Below, piece after piece: positions 1 through 5,705 of a stretch of 5,705 bases of DNA (position 1 is the first letter of the stretch; each line of letters opens with the position of its first letter). The translations under genes were made by a program, and so were the position numbers. Source of the stretch: JADHMP01 sp964617385 (lineage in GTDB: Bacteria; Bacteroidota; Bacteroidia; Flavobacteriales; Flavobacteriaceae); contig CAZTYX010000104.1 of NCBI GenBank assembly GCA_964617385.1, positions 1-5,705 of the forward strand. The letters run 5' to 3'. Under the pieces are notes generated by a model, which was not told the DNA's origin, ran no database searches, and saw only the letters and a list, made by a program, of their open reading frames with translations.

Positions 1-572
1 TGGATAACGCCATTGCGTTTAGAAATCAATACAACAGTCTTCCAGACACCAAAATATCATTTAATGATATAGTGGTTAAGGCCACAGCATTAGCCTTAAA
101 ACTACATCCTCAAGTGAATGCCAAATGGGAAGATCATCAAATCACTCAACACCACCATGTGCATGTGGGTGTTGCAGTGGCTGTGGAAGATGGTTTAGTG
201 GTGCCTGTGGTAAAATTCACCGACGAGCAATCGCTGCCACAAATTGGTGTAGCTGTTAAAGATTATGCCGTGCGGGCACGCGATAAAAAATTAAAACCAG
301 AAGAAATGGACGGCAGCACCTTTACCATTTCCAATTTGGGTATGTTTGGTATATCAGAGTTTACCTCAATCATTAATCAACCCAATGGAGCCATTTTATC
401 TGTGGGAGCCATTGTCCAAAAACCTGTGGTAAAAGACGGTGCCATTGTGGTGGGCAACACGATGAAACTTACTTTGGCCTGTGATCATCGAGTGGTAGAC
501 GGCGCCACGGGAGCACAATTTTTACAAACTTTAAAAGAATTTGTAGAAAATCCAATTCGCTTGTTGCTGTAG
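1..572 (+). CDS. pdhC: Pyruvate dehydrogenase E2 (dihydrolipoyl acetyltransferase), C-terminal part
   Basis: This is the 3' end of the E2 core subunit of the pyruvate dehydrogenase complex, which moves the acetyl group from lipoyl-dihydrolipoamide to CoA in the cytoplasm. The reading frame is open from base 3, so the gene begins upstream of the window; about 189 codons of the catalytic acetyltransferase domain are visible. The active-site signature HRVVDG (HxxxDG; His and Asp at fragment residues 162 and 166, bases 486-503) is intact, preceded by the family stretch FTISNLGMFG (about 107-116). The lipoyl and peripheral-subunit-binding domains would lie outside. A sister E2 (2-oxoglutarate or branched-chain) is possible, but the ISNLGMFG, SVGAI and CDHRVVDGATG pattern fits the pyruvate enzyme best from memory of the family. 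The GTG at base 72 is an internal valine, not a start. The domain is full to its usual end (PIRLLL), with no damage visible. The next gene follows after 26 bases. Confidence 0.93.
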   Translation, partial: DNAIAFRNQYNSLPDTKISFNDIVVKATALALKLHPQVNAKWEDHQITQHHHVHVGVAVAVEDGLVVPVVKFTDEQSLPQIGVAVKDYAVRARDKKLKPEEMDGSTFTISNLGMFGISEFTSIINQPNGAILSVGAIVQKPVVKDGAIVVGNTMKLTLACDHRVVDGATGAQFLQTLKEFVENPIRLLL

Positions 573-598
573 CCATTTCAATATAAAATTCTATCAAG

Positions 599-1276
599 GT
601 GTCAAAAACAATACTTATAACCGGTGCGGGGCGAGGCATTGGTTTTGCGCTTACTACCCTGGCCGCCAAAACGGGGCATCGGGTGTTTGCTCTTTCGCGT
701 ACTATTCAGCGGTTGACAAAAATAGAAAACGTAGATCCTATAGCCATTGATCTTACGGATGGACAAGCCCTTGAAAACGTAGCCCATCGCTTGCGGAAAC
801 AACAAGTTGAAATTGATGCTGTGATAAACAATGCCGGAGCTTTGGTCAATAAGCCTTTTAGCGAAACCACCTGGGCTGATTTTGAAGCCGTATATGCGGT
901 TAATGTTTTTGGTTTAGCCCAGTTGACTAGACAACTACTGCCCTTAATCAACACTTCGGGACACGTAGTCAATATTAGCAGCATGGGGGGGCTGGAAAAA
1001 ACAGCGAAGTTCCCGGGCTTAGCAGCTTATTCGAGTAGCAAAGCAGCACTCAATATACTCACCGAATTATTAGCCGAAGAATATAAAACCACTGGTCCGT
1101 CTTTTAACGCTTTGGCGCTTGGGGCTGTGCAAACCGAGATGTTATCGGAAGCTTTTCCTGATTTTAAAGCCCCTCAAACACCAACGTCTGTGGCGGCTTA
1201 TATTTTGCAGTTTGCCCTTGAAGGACAAGAGTTCTATAATGGAAAAATACTTCCTTTGGCCAACACCACTCCCTAA
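599..1276 (+). CDS. Short-chain dehydrogenase/reductase (SDR), NAD(P)-dependent
   Basis: A 225-residue classical SDR oxidoreductase, a typical length for the family. The dinucleotide-binding motif TGAGRGIG is at residues 8-15, NNAG at 77-80, the structural Asn in VNVFG at 102, and the catalytic set is Ser128 (NISS), Tyr144 and Lys148 (YSSSK). All key residues are present, so it should be active, but the substrate cannot be read from the sequence; sequence features do not tell NADH from NADPH with certainty. The start must be the GTG at 599: there is an in-frame stop at 584-586, the cofactor motif begins only seven codons in, and the first in-frame ATG lies far downstream (residue 129). No Shine-Dalgarno sequence is visible. 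It sits 26 bases after the E2 gene with no promoter-like sequence in the gap, and 3 bases before the SprT-like gene, so a shared transcript is likely. Confidence 0.92.
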   Translation: MSKTILITGAGRGIGFALTTLAAKTGHRVFALSRTIQRLTKIENVDPIAIDLTDGQALENVAHRLRKQQVEIDAVINNAGALVNKPFSETTWADFEAVYAVNVFGLAQLTRQLLPLINTSGHVVNISSMGGLEKTAKFPGLAAYSSSKAALNILTELLAEEYKTTGPSFNALALGAVQTEMLSEAFPDFKAPQTPTSVAAYILQFALEGQEFYNGKILPLANTTP

Positions 1277-1279
1277 GTC

Positions 1280-1885
1280 ATGAATATTTCCTATGCAGCT
1301 GTTTTGGATGCCCTTCCCAATGCGGCAAGAACACCTGCCAAAAATCTCTTAATCGAGGCAGCTATTGCCGTAAAAATTACAGCCAAGCGCAAAAGCAAAC
1401 ACGGCGATTTTCGAATTACACCTCAGGGGACGTCTCTAATCACAATCAATGCCTCGAGTAACTCCTATCGATTTCTACTCACATTAATTCATGAATTGGC
1501 ACATTGGTATACCTATAAAACCTTTGGCCACCGCGTGAAACCACATGGTCGCGAGTGGAAGCAAACATTTCAACAGTTGATGTTGCCTTTTCTTATTCCT
1601 GAAATTTTTCCAGAACCCCTTTTGATGCCCTTGGCACGGCATTTAAAAAATCCCAAAGCCAGTGCTGCTGCAGATATAGAATTGGTTAAAGCCTTTCGGT
1701 ACTTTGATCCACCAAAAGATACAGTTGCGGTGGCTGATATTGAAGAAGGGAAGCAATTTAAATTGGAAGATGGACGGGTTTTTGTTCGGGGTGAAAAAAG
1801 AGTAAAACGTTATTTGTGCCTAGAAGTAAACACAGAGCGTCGCTATCTGTTTAGTGCTGTCGCTGAGGTTTATAGACACGATTAA
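1280..1885 (+). CDS. SprT-like zinc metalloprotein
   Basis: A 201-residue protein with a SprT-type domain. The zinc-binding HExxH motif is HELAH at residues 71-75, and the third ligand is probably His89 in KPHGREWK (85-93), matching the SprT/Spartan pattern of HExxH followed by HGxxW. The family includes the eukaryotic DNA-protein crosslink protease Spartan, but the role of bacterial SprT-like proteins is poorly defined, so protease activity here is inference. Escherichia coli SprT ends in a cysteine zinc ribbon; this protein has only one cysteine in its C-terminal part (Cys170). Instead it carries a charged segment, probably beta-rich, at about 140-201 (EEGKQFKLEDGRVFVRG onwards). The ATG at 1280 comes three bases after the SDR stop, which suggests coupled translation. 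Its TAA stop overlaps the stop of the opposing ATPase gene by four bases. No signal peptide or membrane segment is seen, so it is probably cytoplasmic. Confidence 0.88.
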   Translation: MNISYAAVLDALPNAARTPAKNLLIEAAIAVKITAKRKSKHGDFRITPQGTSLITINASSNSYRFLLTLIHELAHWYTYKTFGHRVKPHGREWKQTFQQLMLPFLIPEIFPEPLLMPLARHLKNPKASAAADIELVKAFRYFDPPKDTVAVADIEEGKQFKLEDGRVFVRGEKRVKRYLCLEVNTERRYLFSAVAEVYRHD

Positions 1886-2649
1886 TCCGTTTTTTTCAAC
1901 TGTACGTTTCGAACTTTTTTTAATAATTCAGAGGAATAAACAAATTCGGTTACAGCTTTATTGTCTGTTTCAAAAATCTCATTCTTACTGCCTTCCCAGG
2001 CTTTAAAGCCTTCTTTAAGAAAGACAATCTTATCCCCAATTTGCATCACCGAATTCATGTCGTGTGTGTTGATAATGGTCGTAATATTATATTCTTCTGT
2101 AATCTCATGGATCAATTCATCAATAAGAATAGCAGTGTTGGGATCTAGGCCAGAATTGGGCTCGTCACAAAATAAATATTTAGGATTCATAACAATAGCA
2201 CGTCCAATGGCCACTCTTTTTTTCATACCACCAGAAATTTCATCGGGCATTTTATCGTTGGCATTAACAAGATTAACACGTTGAATAACTTCATTGGCGC
2301 GATCGCGCATTTCAGCTTCCGATTTTTTGGTAAACATGCGCATAGGAAACATAATATTTTCTAAAACGGTCATTGAATCAAACAATGCGCTGCCTTGAAA
2401 AACCATTCCCATTTCTTGTCGCAATTGGATGCGTTGTTTAGGATCCATTTCTTTGAGCCGCTGCCCATCAAAAAAAATGCTGCCAGAATCAATTTTTATA
2501 AGACCCAACATACATTTAAGAAAAACAGTTTTTCCCGAACCGCTTTGCCCTATAATTAAATTTGTTTTACCCTTTTCAAATTGGGCAGATATGCCTTTAA
2601 GCACAGCAACGCCTTCAAACGATTTCTCTATGTTTTCTACAACAATCAT
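1882..2649 (-). CDS. mlaF: MlaF-type ABC transporter ATP-binding protein
   Basis: The 255-residue ATPase of an MCE (Mla-type) lipid transporter; it binds and hydrolyses ATP on the cytoplasmic face of the inner membrane to drive the MlaE permease. All nucleotide-binding elements are intact: Walker A GQSGSGKT (34-41), Q-loop Gln85 (GMVFQG), signature ISGGMKKR (138-145), Walker B ending in CDEP (161-164, catalytic Glu163), D-loop SGLDP (166-170) and switch His196 (NTHD). A methionine after the signature SGG and the SALFDSMTVLEN stretch (87-98) are typical of the MlaF branch, and separate it from amino-acid or lipoprotein-export ATPases. The ATG follows the mlaE stop with no spacer (TAAATG on the minus strand), so translation is probably coupled. 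The symbol is by family; orthology with E. coli mlaF is inferred from motifs and from the adjacent permease. Confidence 0.93.
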   Translation of the reverse strand: MIVVENIEKSFEGVAVLKGISAQFEKGKTNLIIGQSGSGKTVFLKCMLGLIKIDSGSIFFDGQRLKEMDPKQRIQLRQEMGMVFQGSALFDSMTVLENIMFPMRMFTKKSEAEMRDRANEVIQRVNLVNANDKMPDEISGGMKKRVAIGRAIVMNPKYLFCDEPNSGLDPNTAILIDELIHEITEEYNITTIINTHDMNSVMQIGDKIVFLKEGFKAWEGSKNEIFETDNKAVTEFVYSSELLKKVRNVQLKKTD

Positions 2650-3387
2650 TTAGGTTAAGAGGAGTTGGGTGATCAAATAATTTAAGATGATGATGGTCAC
2701 ACTGGTCCACACAAAAGAAACCGTGCTGGCTTTTCCCACTTCCAGAGCACCCCCTTGCATAAAATAACCATGATAAGCAGGAATGGTTGATAACACAAAA
2801 GAAAATACTACTGTTTTTATATAGGCATAGCCCACATGAAAAGGAATAAAATCCATCTGTATGCCTTCTATATAATCTGCACTTGTAGAAAACCCTCCAT
2901 AAACGCAGGCCACATAGCCACCAATAATTCCTAAAAACATGGAGAGCGTAATCACAAAAGGGTAGAGGCTGAGGGCCACAATTTTGGGAAAAATTAAATA
3001 ATTATAGGTATTAATACCCATTACTTCAAGGGCGTCAATTTGTTCTGTAACGCGCATGGTGCCAATACTAGACGTAATAAATGACCCGACCTTTCCAGCC
3101 ACAATAACCGAAATAAAGGTGGGTGCAAATTCTAGGATTACCGATTGCCGTGTGGCAAAGCCGATGAGGTTTTTGGGCAATAGAGGGTTTTCTAAATTTA
3201 GAGCGGTTTGAATGGAAACCACACCTCCCACAAAAAAAGAAATAAAGGAAACAATACCCATCGAACGGATAATAAGACTGTCAATATCTTTTAGGATCAG
3301 TTGCTTCATGACGGCCCATTTGGTAAATTTTCCAAACACTTTTTGGAGCATAATAAAATAACGGCCTAGTGGTAAAAGAAGTTTCAT
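2650..3387 (-). CDS. mlaE: MlaE-type ABC transporter permease (MCE lipid transport)
   Basis: A 245-residue inner-membrane permease of the MlaE family, the membrane core that handles phospholipid moving between inner and outer membranes. Hydrophobic segments lie at about 42-62, 86-106, 131-160, 186-205 and 220-243. The hallmark conserved block is at 86-124: EFAPTF, then AGKVGSFI, GTMRVTEQIDAL and VMGI, matching the family pattern E(L)AP, AG(R/K)VG, MxVTEQIDAL, MGI. An amphipathic N-terminal helix (about 10-30) precedes the first membrane segment, as usual in MlaE. The ATG at 3387 is chosen because it gives the family's normal N-terminal length and lies seven bases after a TAnnTTTG box. The gene directly abuts mlaF. 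The other parts of the transporter (an MCE-domain MlaD protein, and MlaB- or MlaC-like partners) are not seen in the window. The ketoacyl synthase gene ends 53 bases upstream in the same direction. Confidence 0.93.
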   Translation of the reverse strand: MKLLLPLGRYFIMLQKVFGKFTKWAVMKQLILKDIDSLIIRSMGIVSFISFFVGGVVSIQTALNLENPLLPKNLIGFATRQSVILEFAPTFISVIVAGKVGSFITSSIGTMRVTEQIDALEVMGINTYNYLIFPKIVALSLYPFVITLSMFLGIIGGYVACVYGGFSTSADYIEGIQMDFIPFHVGYAYIKTVVFSFVLSTIPAYHGYFMQGGALEVGKASTVSFVWTSVTIIILNYLITQLLLT

Positions 3388-3394
3388 CTACGGT

Positions 3395-3424
3395 CAAAGG
3401 TAGTCATTTTTCTAAGGCTTAAAA
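3395..3424 (-). promoter_or_regulatory. Putative Bacteroidota-type promoter of mlaE
   Basis: On the minus strand TACCTTTG (3402-3395) matches the Bacteroidota -7 consensus TAnnTTTG exactly and lies seven bases before the mlaE ATG. Eighteen bases further upstream is TTTT (3424-3421), three of four matches to the -33 TTTG box, in a T-rich stretch. If used, transcription would start within a few bases of the ATG, and mlaE-mlaF could be expressed apart from the upstream ketoacyl synthase gene. The match is by eye; the -33 half is weak. Confidence 0.5.
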
Positions 3425-3440
3425 AGAGGGGAAAAAGGAA

Positions 3441-4496
3441 TTATATTTGGTAGACCACGGCATTAATATTCATGCCAGCACCCACAGAGGCAAAAAGCAC
3501 AATGTCGCCAGTTGCCACTTGATGTCCTTTGTAATTCGTTTTGCGCACCAAATCAAAGAGGGTGGGCACGGTGGCTACCGAACTGTTTCCATAGGCTTCA
3601 ATGTTCATTGGTAAAACATCTTCAGGCATTTTTTCTTTATATATACGATAAAAACGATTGACAATTGCCTCGTCCATTTTTTCGTTGGCTTGGTGGATAA
3701 AAATCTTTTTGACTTGGTCAATTGAAATTTGAGCGGCATCTAAGGTTTGTGCCATAGCTTGGGGCACATGGCTTAGGGCAAACTCGTATACTTTACGACC
3801 AAACATTTTGATGTATTTGGTTTTTCCTCCGGCCTTATTGGAAGTGCCATAAAAAATATAGTCACTCTCCCCTTGGTTGGTGTAGGTTACGGTTTTATGA
3901 GCTAAGATGCCTCCAGCAGCTGCACTCTTTTCAAGAATAGCCGCTCCAGCACCATCGGCATAAATCATTGAATCGCGATCATTTGGATCCAACACTCTCG
4001 AAAGGGTTTCACTGCCAATCACCAAGCATTTTTGTGCCATACCCGCTTTGATAAACGCTTGGGCCTGGATGATGCCTTCAATCCACCCGGGGCAACCAAA
4101 AATAAGATCATAGGCCACACAGTTGGGATTGGCAATTTTCAGCCCTGCTTTTACCTTAGCGGCCATGCAAGGCAGGGTGTTCACCTGGTGGCTCTCAGCG
4201 GCAATGTCTCCCACATTGTGGGCCACAATAATATAATCGAGGGTTTCAGGATCAATTTTAGCGTCTGCTATGGCTTTTTGCCCTGCTTGAATGGCAATGT
4301 CTGAAGAAGATTCATCGGCATCAATGTAACGTCTTTTTGCGATTCCAGTAATGGCTTGAAATTTTTCAATGATCTCTCCATTTTCGGCGGCAATAGGTGC
4401 GCCTGTAAGATCATAAAACTCATGCCCTAAAAAGGCCTCATTGCTTTGTTCATGTGCCGGATGGGCACTTCCGGTTCCCGTAATTTTAACTTGCAT
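3441..4496 (-). CDS. Ketoacyl-ACP synthase III (FabH-like) family enzyme
   Basis: A 351-residue thiolase-fold condensing enzyme of the ketoacyl synthase III family, which joins an acyl primer (usually acyl-CoA) to malonyl-ACP. The Cys-His-Asn triad is complete: Cys135 (FGCPGW), His268 in the FabH hallmark HQAN (268-271), and Asn304 (YGNSS); the C-terminal GAGMN loop is at 339-343. E. coli FabH has 317 residues; the extra length is largely an N-terminal insertion (about 20-45). The FGCPGW active-site context differs from the usual AACAGF. It is not beside plsX or other fatty-acid genes, so it may be a paralogue of housekeeping FabH, and no symbol is given. The start is the ATG at 4496: the frame could open at a TTG at 4532, but that codon lies in the -33 box of the likely promoter, and the fold starts at MQVKITGTGS as in FabH. 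The next gene downstream is mlaE. Confidence 0.88.
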   Translation of the reverse strand: MQVKITGTGSAHPAHEQSNEAFLGHEFYDLTGAPIAAENGEIIEKFQAITGIAKRRYIDADESSSDIAIQAGQKAIADAKIDPETLDYIIVAHNVGDIAAESHQVNTLPCMAAKVKAGLKIANPNCVAYDLIFGCPGWIEGIIQAQAFIKAGMAQKCLVIGSETLSRVLDPNDRDSMIYADGAGAAILEKSAAAGGILAHKTVTYTNQGESDYIFYGTSNKAGGKTKYIKMFGRKVYEFALSHVPQAMAQTLDAAQISIDQVKKIFIHQANEKMDEAIVNRFYRIYKEKMPEDVLPMNIEAYGNSSVATVPTLFDLVRKTNYKGHQVATGDIVLFASVGAGMNINAVVYQI

Positions 4497-4503
4497 AGCT
4501 ATA

Positions 4504-4533
4504 CAAATGTAGGCATAAACGCCGCAGATCAAA
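4504..4533 (-). promoter_or_regulatory. Putative Bacteroidota-type promoter of the ketoacyl synthase gene
   Basis: On the minus strand TTTG (4533-4530), 18 bases, then TACATTTG (4511-4504) match both halves of the Bacteroidota housekeeping promoter (-33 TTTG, -7 TAnnTTTG, spacing near 19). The -7 box ends seven bases before the ATG at 4496, so the predicted transcript has almost no leader. The layout is the same as that in front of mlaE. The match to both boxes makes this the better supported of the two promoters, though it is seen by eye only. Confidence 0.65.
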
Positions 4534-4566
4534 CCGGTGTAGCCAAAGGGCGACGATATCCAAAAG

Positions 4567-4587
4567 TTTTTAATTCCTAATTAAAAA
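4567..4587. repeat. AT-only inverted repeat in the gcvP-ketoacyl synthase gap; weak terminator candidate
   Basis: Nine-base perfect arms TTTTTAATT (4567-4575) and AATTAAAAA (4579-4587) flank the loop CCT. A second, looser pair, AAAAAGC (4584-4590) and GCTTTTT (4621-4627), has a 30-base loop, reaches into the last codons of gcvP, and on the minus strand ends in a run of six T. Either could help end the gcvP transcript before the next promoter, but the stems hold little or no GC, so a standard intrinsic terminator is not clear. Nothing else stands out in 4534-4617 beyond AT-rich sequence. Confidence 0.35.
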
Positions 4588-4617
4588 AGCAGAAAATGGA
4601 TTATAAAAATTTAAAAA

Positions 4618-5705
4618 TCAGCTTTTTACATATTCTTCTATGGGGGTGCAACTACAAATCAAATTACGATCCCCATAAGCTTCGTCCATGCGTCGCACGC
4701 TGGGCCAAAACTTATGTTGTTTTACAAAATCAAGTGGAAAAGCGGCCTTTTGCCGTGTGTAGGAATAAGGCCAAGTCTCTTGAGTTATTTGTTCTAGGGT
4801 GTGTGGGGCATTTTGTAGCAATTGGTGATCGGCTTCATTTTCAGAAGCAATTTCCATTCGAATGGATATCATGGCGTCACAAAATTGATCAAGGGCCTCC
4901 ACGTTTTCACTTTCTGTAGGTTCAATCATGAGTGTGCCTGCCACCGGAAAAGAAACGGTAGGGGCGTGAAATCCATAATCGATCAGGCGTTTGGCGATAT
5001 CCACCACTTCAATGCCTTGTGCTTTAAAGGGGCGGCAATCAATAATCAATTCGTGGGCGGCTCTGCCTTGTTCCCCTTTATAGAGAATATCATAAGCGCC
5101 TTCCAATCGTTTTTGGATGTAGTTGGCATTCAGAATAGCAATGGCGGTGGCTTGTTGCAAGCCTTTGCCGCCCAACATTCGAATGTAGCCATAGGAAATG
5201 AGGCAAACCAACGCAGAACCAAAGGGCGCTGCAGCAATGGTGTCTTGGGTTTGTCCTCCACCGGTGGACACCAGTGGGTGGTTGGGTAGGAAAGGAGCCA
5301 AGTGTTTAGCCACACAAATAGGCCCCACGCCAGGGCCACCCCCCCCGTGGGGAATGGCAAAGGTTTTATGAAGGTTTAAATGACACACATCAGCGCCAAT
5401 TTGGGCTGGGCTGGTGAGCCCCACTTGTGCATTCATGTTGGCGCCATCCATATATACTTGTCCGCCGTGCTTATGAATGAGGGCTGTAATGTCTTGAATT
5501 TTAGACTCAAAAACACCATGAGTAGAAGGATATGTAATCATTAAAGCCGCCAAATGTACTTGATGTGCCTCCGCTTTTTCTTTTAAATCTTCCCAGTCAA
5601 TATTGCCCTGTGGGTCGGTTTTCACTACCACCACTTCCATACCGGCCATTACAGCTGAGGCTGGGTTGGTGCCATGGGCTGTTGCAGGAATTAAACAAAT
5701 GTTCC
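4618..5705 (-). CDS. gcvP: Glycine dehydrogenase (decarboxylating), P-protein of the glycine cleavage system, C-terminal part
   Basis: This is the PLP-dependent P-protein, which decarboxylates glycine and passes the aminomethyl group to the lipoyl H-protein (GcvH). The frame stays open to the right edge (reading NICLIPATAHGTNPASAVM before the first internal ATG at 5649), so the start lies outside; about 361 C-terminal residues of a protein normally near 950 are visible. The PLP-binding lysine lies in LNLHKTF (fragment residue 113, bases 5367-5365), followed by the glycine-rich loop HGGGGPGVGP (119-128) and AAPFGSA. The C-terminal MDEAYGDRNLICSC and PIEEY blocks are complete, so the end is natural; the stop is TGA at 4620-4618. 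The glycine-rich loop is coded by a run of eight G on the gene strand (5346-5339), with the frame intact. Other cleavage-system genes (gcvT, gcvH) are not in view, as expected where these genes are scattered. Confidence 0.96.
   Translation of the reverse strand, partial: NICLIPATAHGTNPASAVMAGMEVVVVKTDPQGNIDWEDLKEKAEAHQVHLAALMITYPSTHGVFESKIQDITALIHKHGGQVYMDGANMNAQVGLTSPAQIGADVCHLNLHKTFAIPHGGGGPGVGPICVAKHLAPFLPNHPLVSTGGGQTQDTIAAAPFGSALVCLISYGYIRMLGGKGLQQATAIAILNANYIQKRLEGAYDILYKGEQGRAAHELIIDCRPFKAQGIEVVDIAKRLIDYGFHAPTVSFPVAGTLMIEPTESENVEALDQFCDAMISIRMEIASENEADHQLLQNAPHTLEQITQETWPYSYTRQKAAFPLDFVKQHKFWPSVRRMDEAYGDRNLICSCTPIEEYVKS

Noticed and set aside
573..598. AT-rich gap before the SDR gene as a promoter
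   Set aside because: TATAAAATTCTA looks suggestive, but there is no TAnnTTTG box or -33 TTTG at suitable spacing, and 26 bases is a normal within-operon gap.
706..984. Minus-strand open frame of 92 codons inside the SDR gene
   Set aside because: It is a shadow of the SDR coding strand, which has all its motifs intact. The minus-strand frames at 469-669 and 602-805 are rejected for the same reason.
1880..1896. Possible terminator after the SprT-like gene: near-palindrome around ATTAAT followed by seven T
   Set aside because: The palindrome has no loop and at best a three-base stem, and the T run codes for lysines at the end of mlaF. It is better explained as coding sequence.
4596..4919. Plus-strand open frame of 107 codons opposite the end of gcvP
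   Set aside because: It is antisense to well-conserved gcvP codons and its translation resembles no family. The same applies to the antisense frames at 4822-5289, 4032-4304, 1961-2284 and 2429-2653.
1..5705. A novel defence, mobile or biosynthetic system
   Set aside because: All seven protein genes belong to recognisable families, and there is no transposase, integrase, direct-repeat array, RNA gene or shift in base use to support one.

Overview
The window looks like a piece of ordinary chromosome from a member of the Bacteroidota, most likely a flavobacterium or close relative. Base composition is moderately AT-rich. No gene start shows a convincing Shine-Dalgarno sequence. Two genes are preceded by the Bacteroidota-type promoter (-33 TTTG-like, -7 TAnnTTTG), and the protein sequences read like Bacteroidota versions of their families. 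I place it no more precisely than that.

Layout: the left third is read rightward. It holds the C-terminal end of the pyruvate dehydrogenase E2 subunit (1-572), a short-chain dehydrogenase/reductase with a GTG start (599-1276) and a SprT-like zinc metalloprotein (1280-1885). The gaps are only 26 and 3 bases, so these are probably co-transcribed. The right two thirds are read leftward, in transcription order: the C-terminal part of the glycine cleavage P-protein (5705-4618), a FabH-like ketoacyl synthase III (4496-3441), an MlaE-type lipid permease (3387-2650) and its MlaF-type ATPase (2649-1882). The two blocks converge and overlap by four bases at a shared TTAA.

How the genes work together: the MlaE/MlaF pair abuts exactly (TAAATG) and should form the membrane core of an MCE-type phospholipid transporter. 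Its substrate-binding MCE subunit is not in the window. The neighbouring FabH-like enzyme makes or extends fatty acyl chains, so a link to membrane lipid supply is plausible but unproven. The E2 and P-protein genes are central-metabolism genes that meet here only at the window edges.

I found no mobile element, tRNA, rRNA, CRISPR array or defence island, and nothing that amounts to a new system. The most interesting signal is regulatory: the ketoacyl synthase and mlaE genes share an identical layout, TAnnTTFG-type -7 box (TAnnTTTG), seven bases, then ATG, which predicts nearly leaderless transcripts. It also corrects the start of the ketoacyl synthase gene. The only gene-free stretch over 100 bases is 4497-4617, which holds that promoter and an AT-only inverted repeat.
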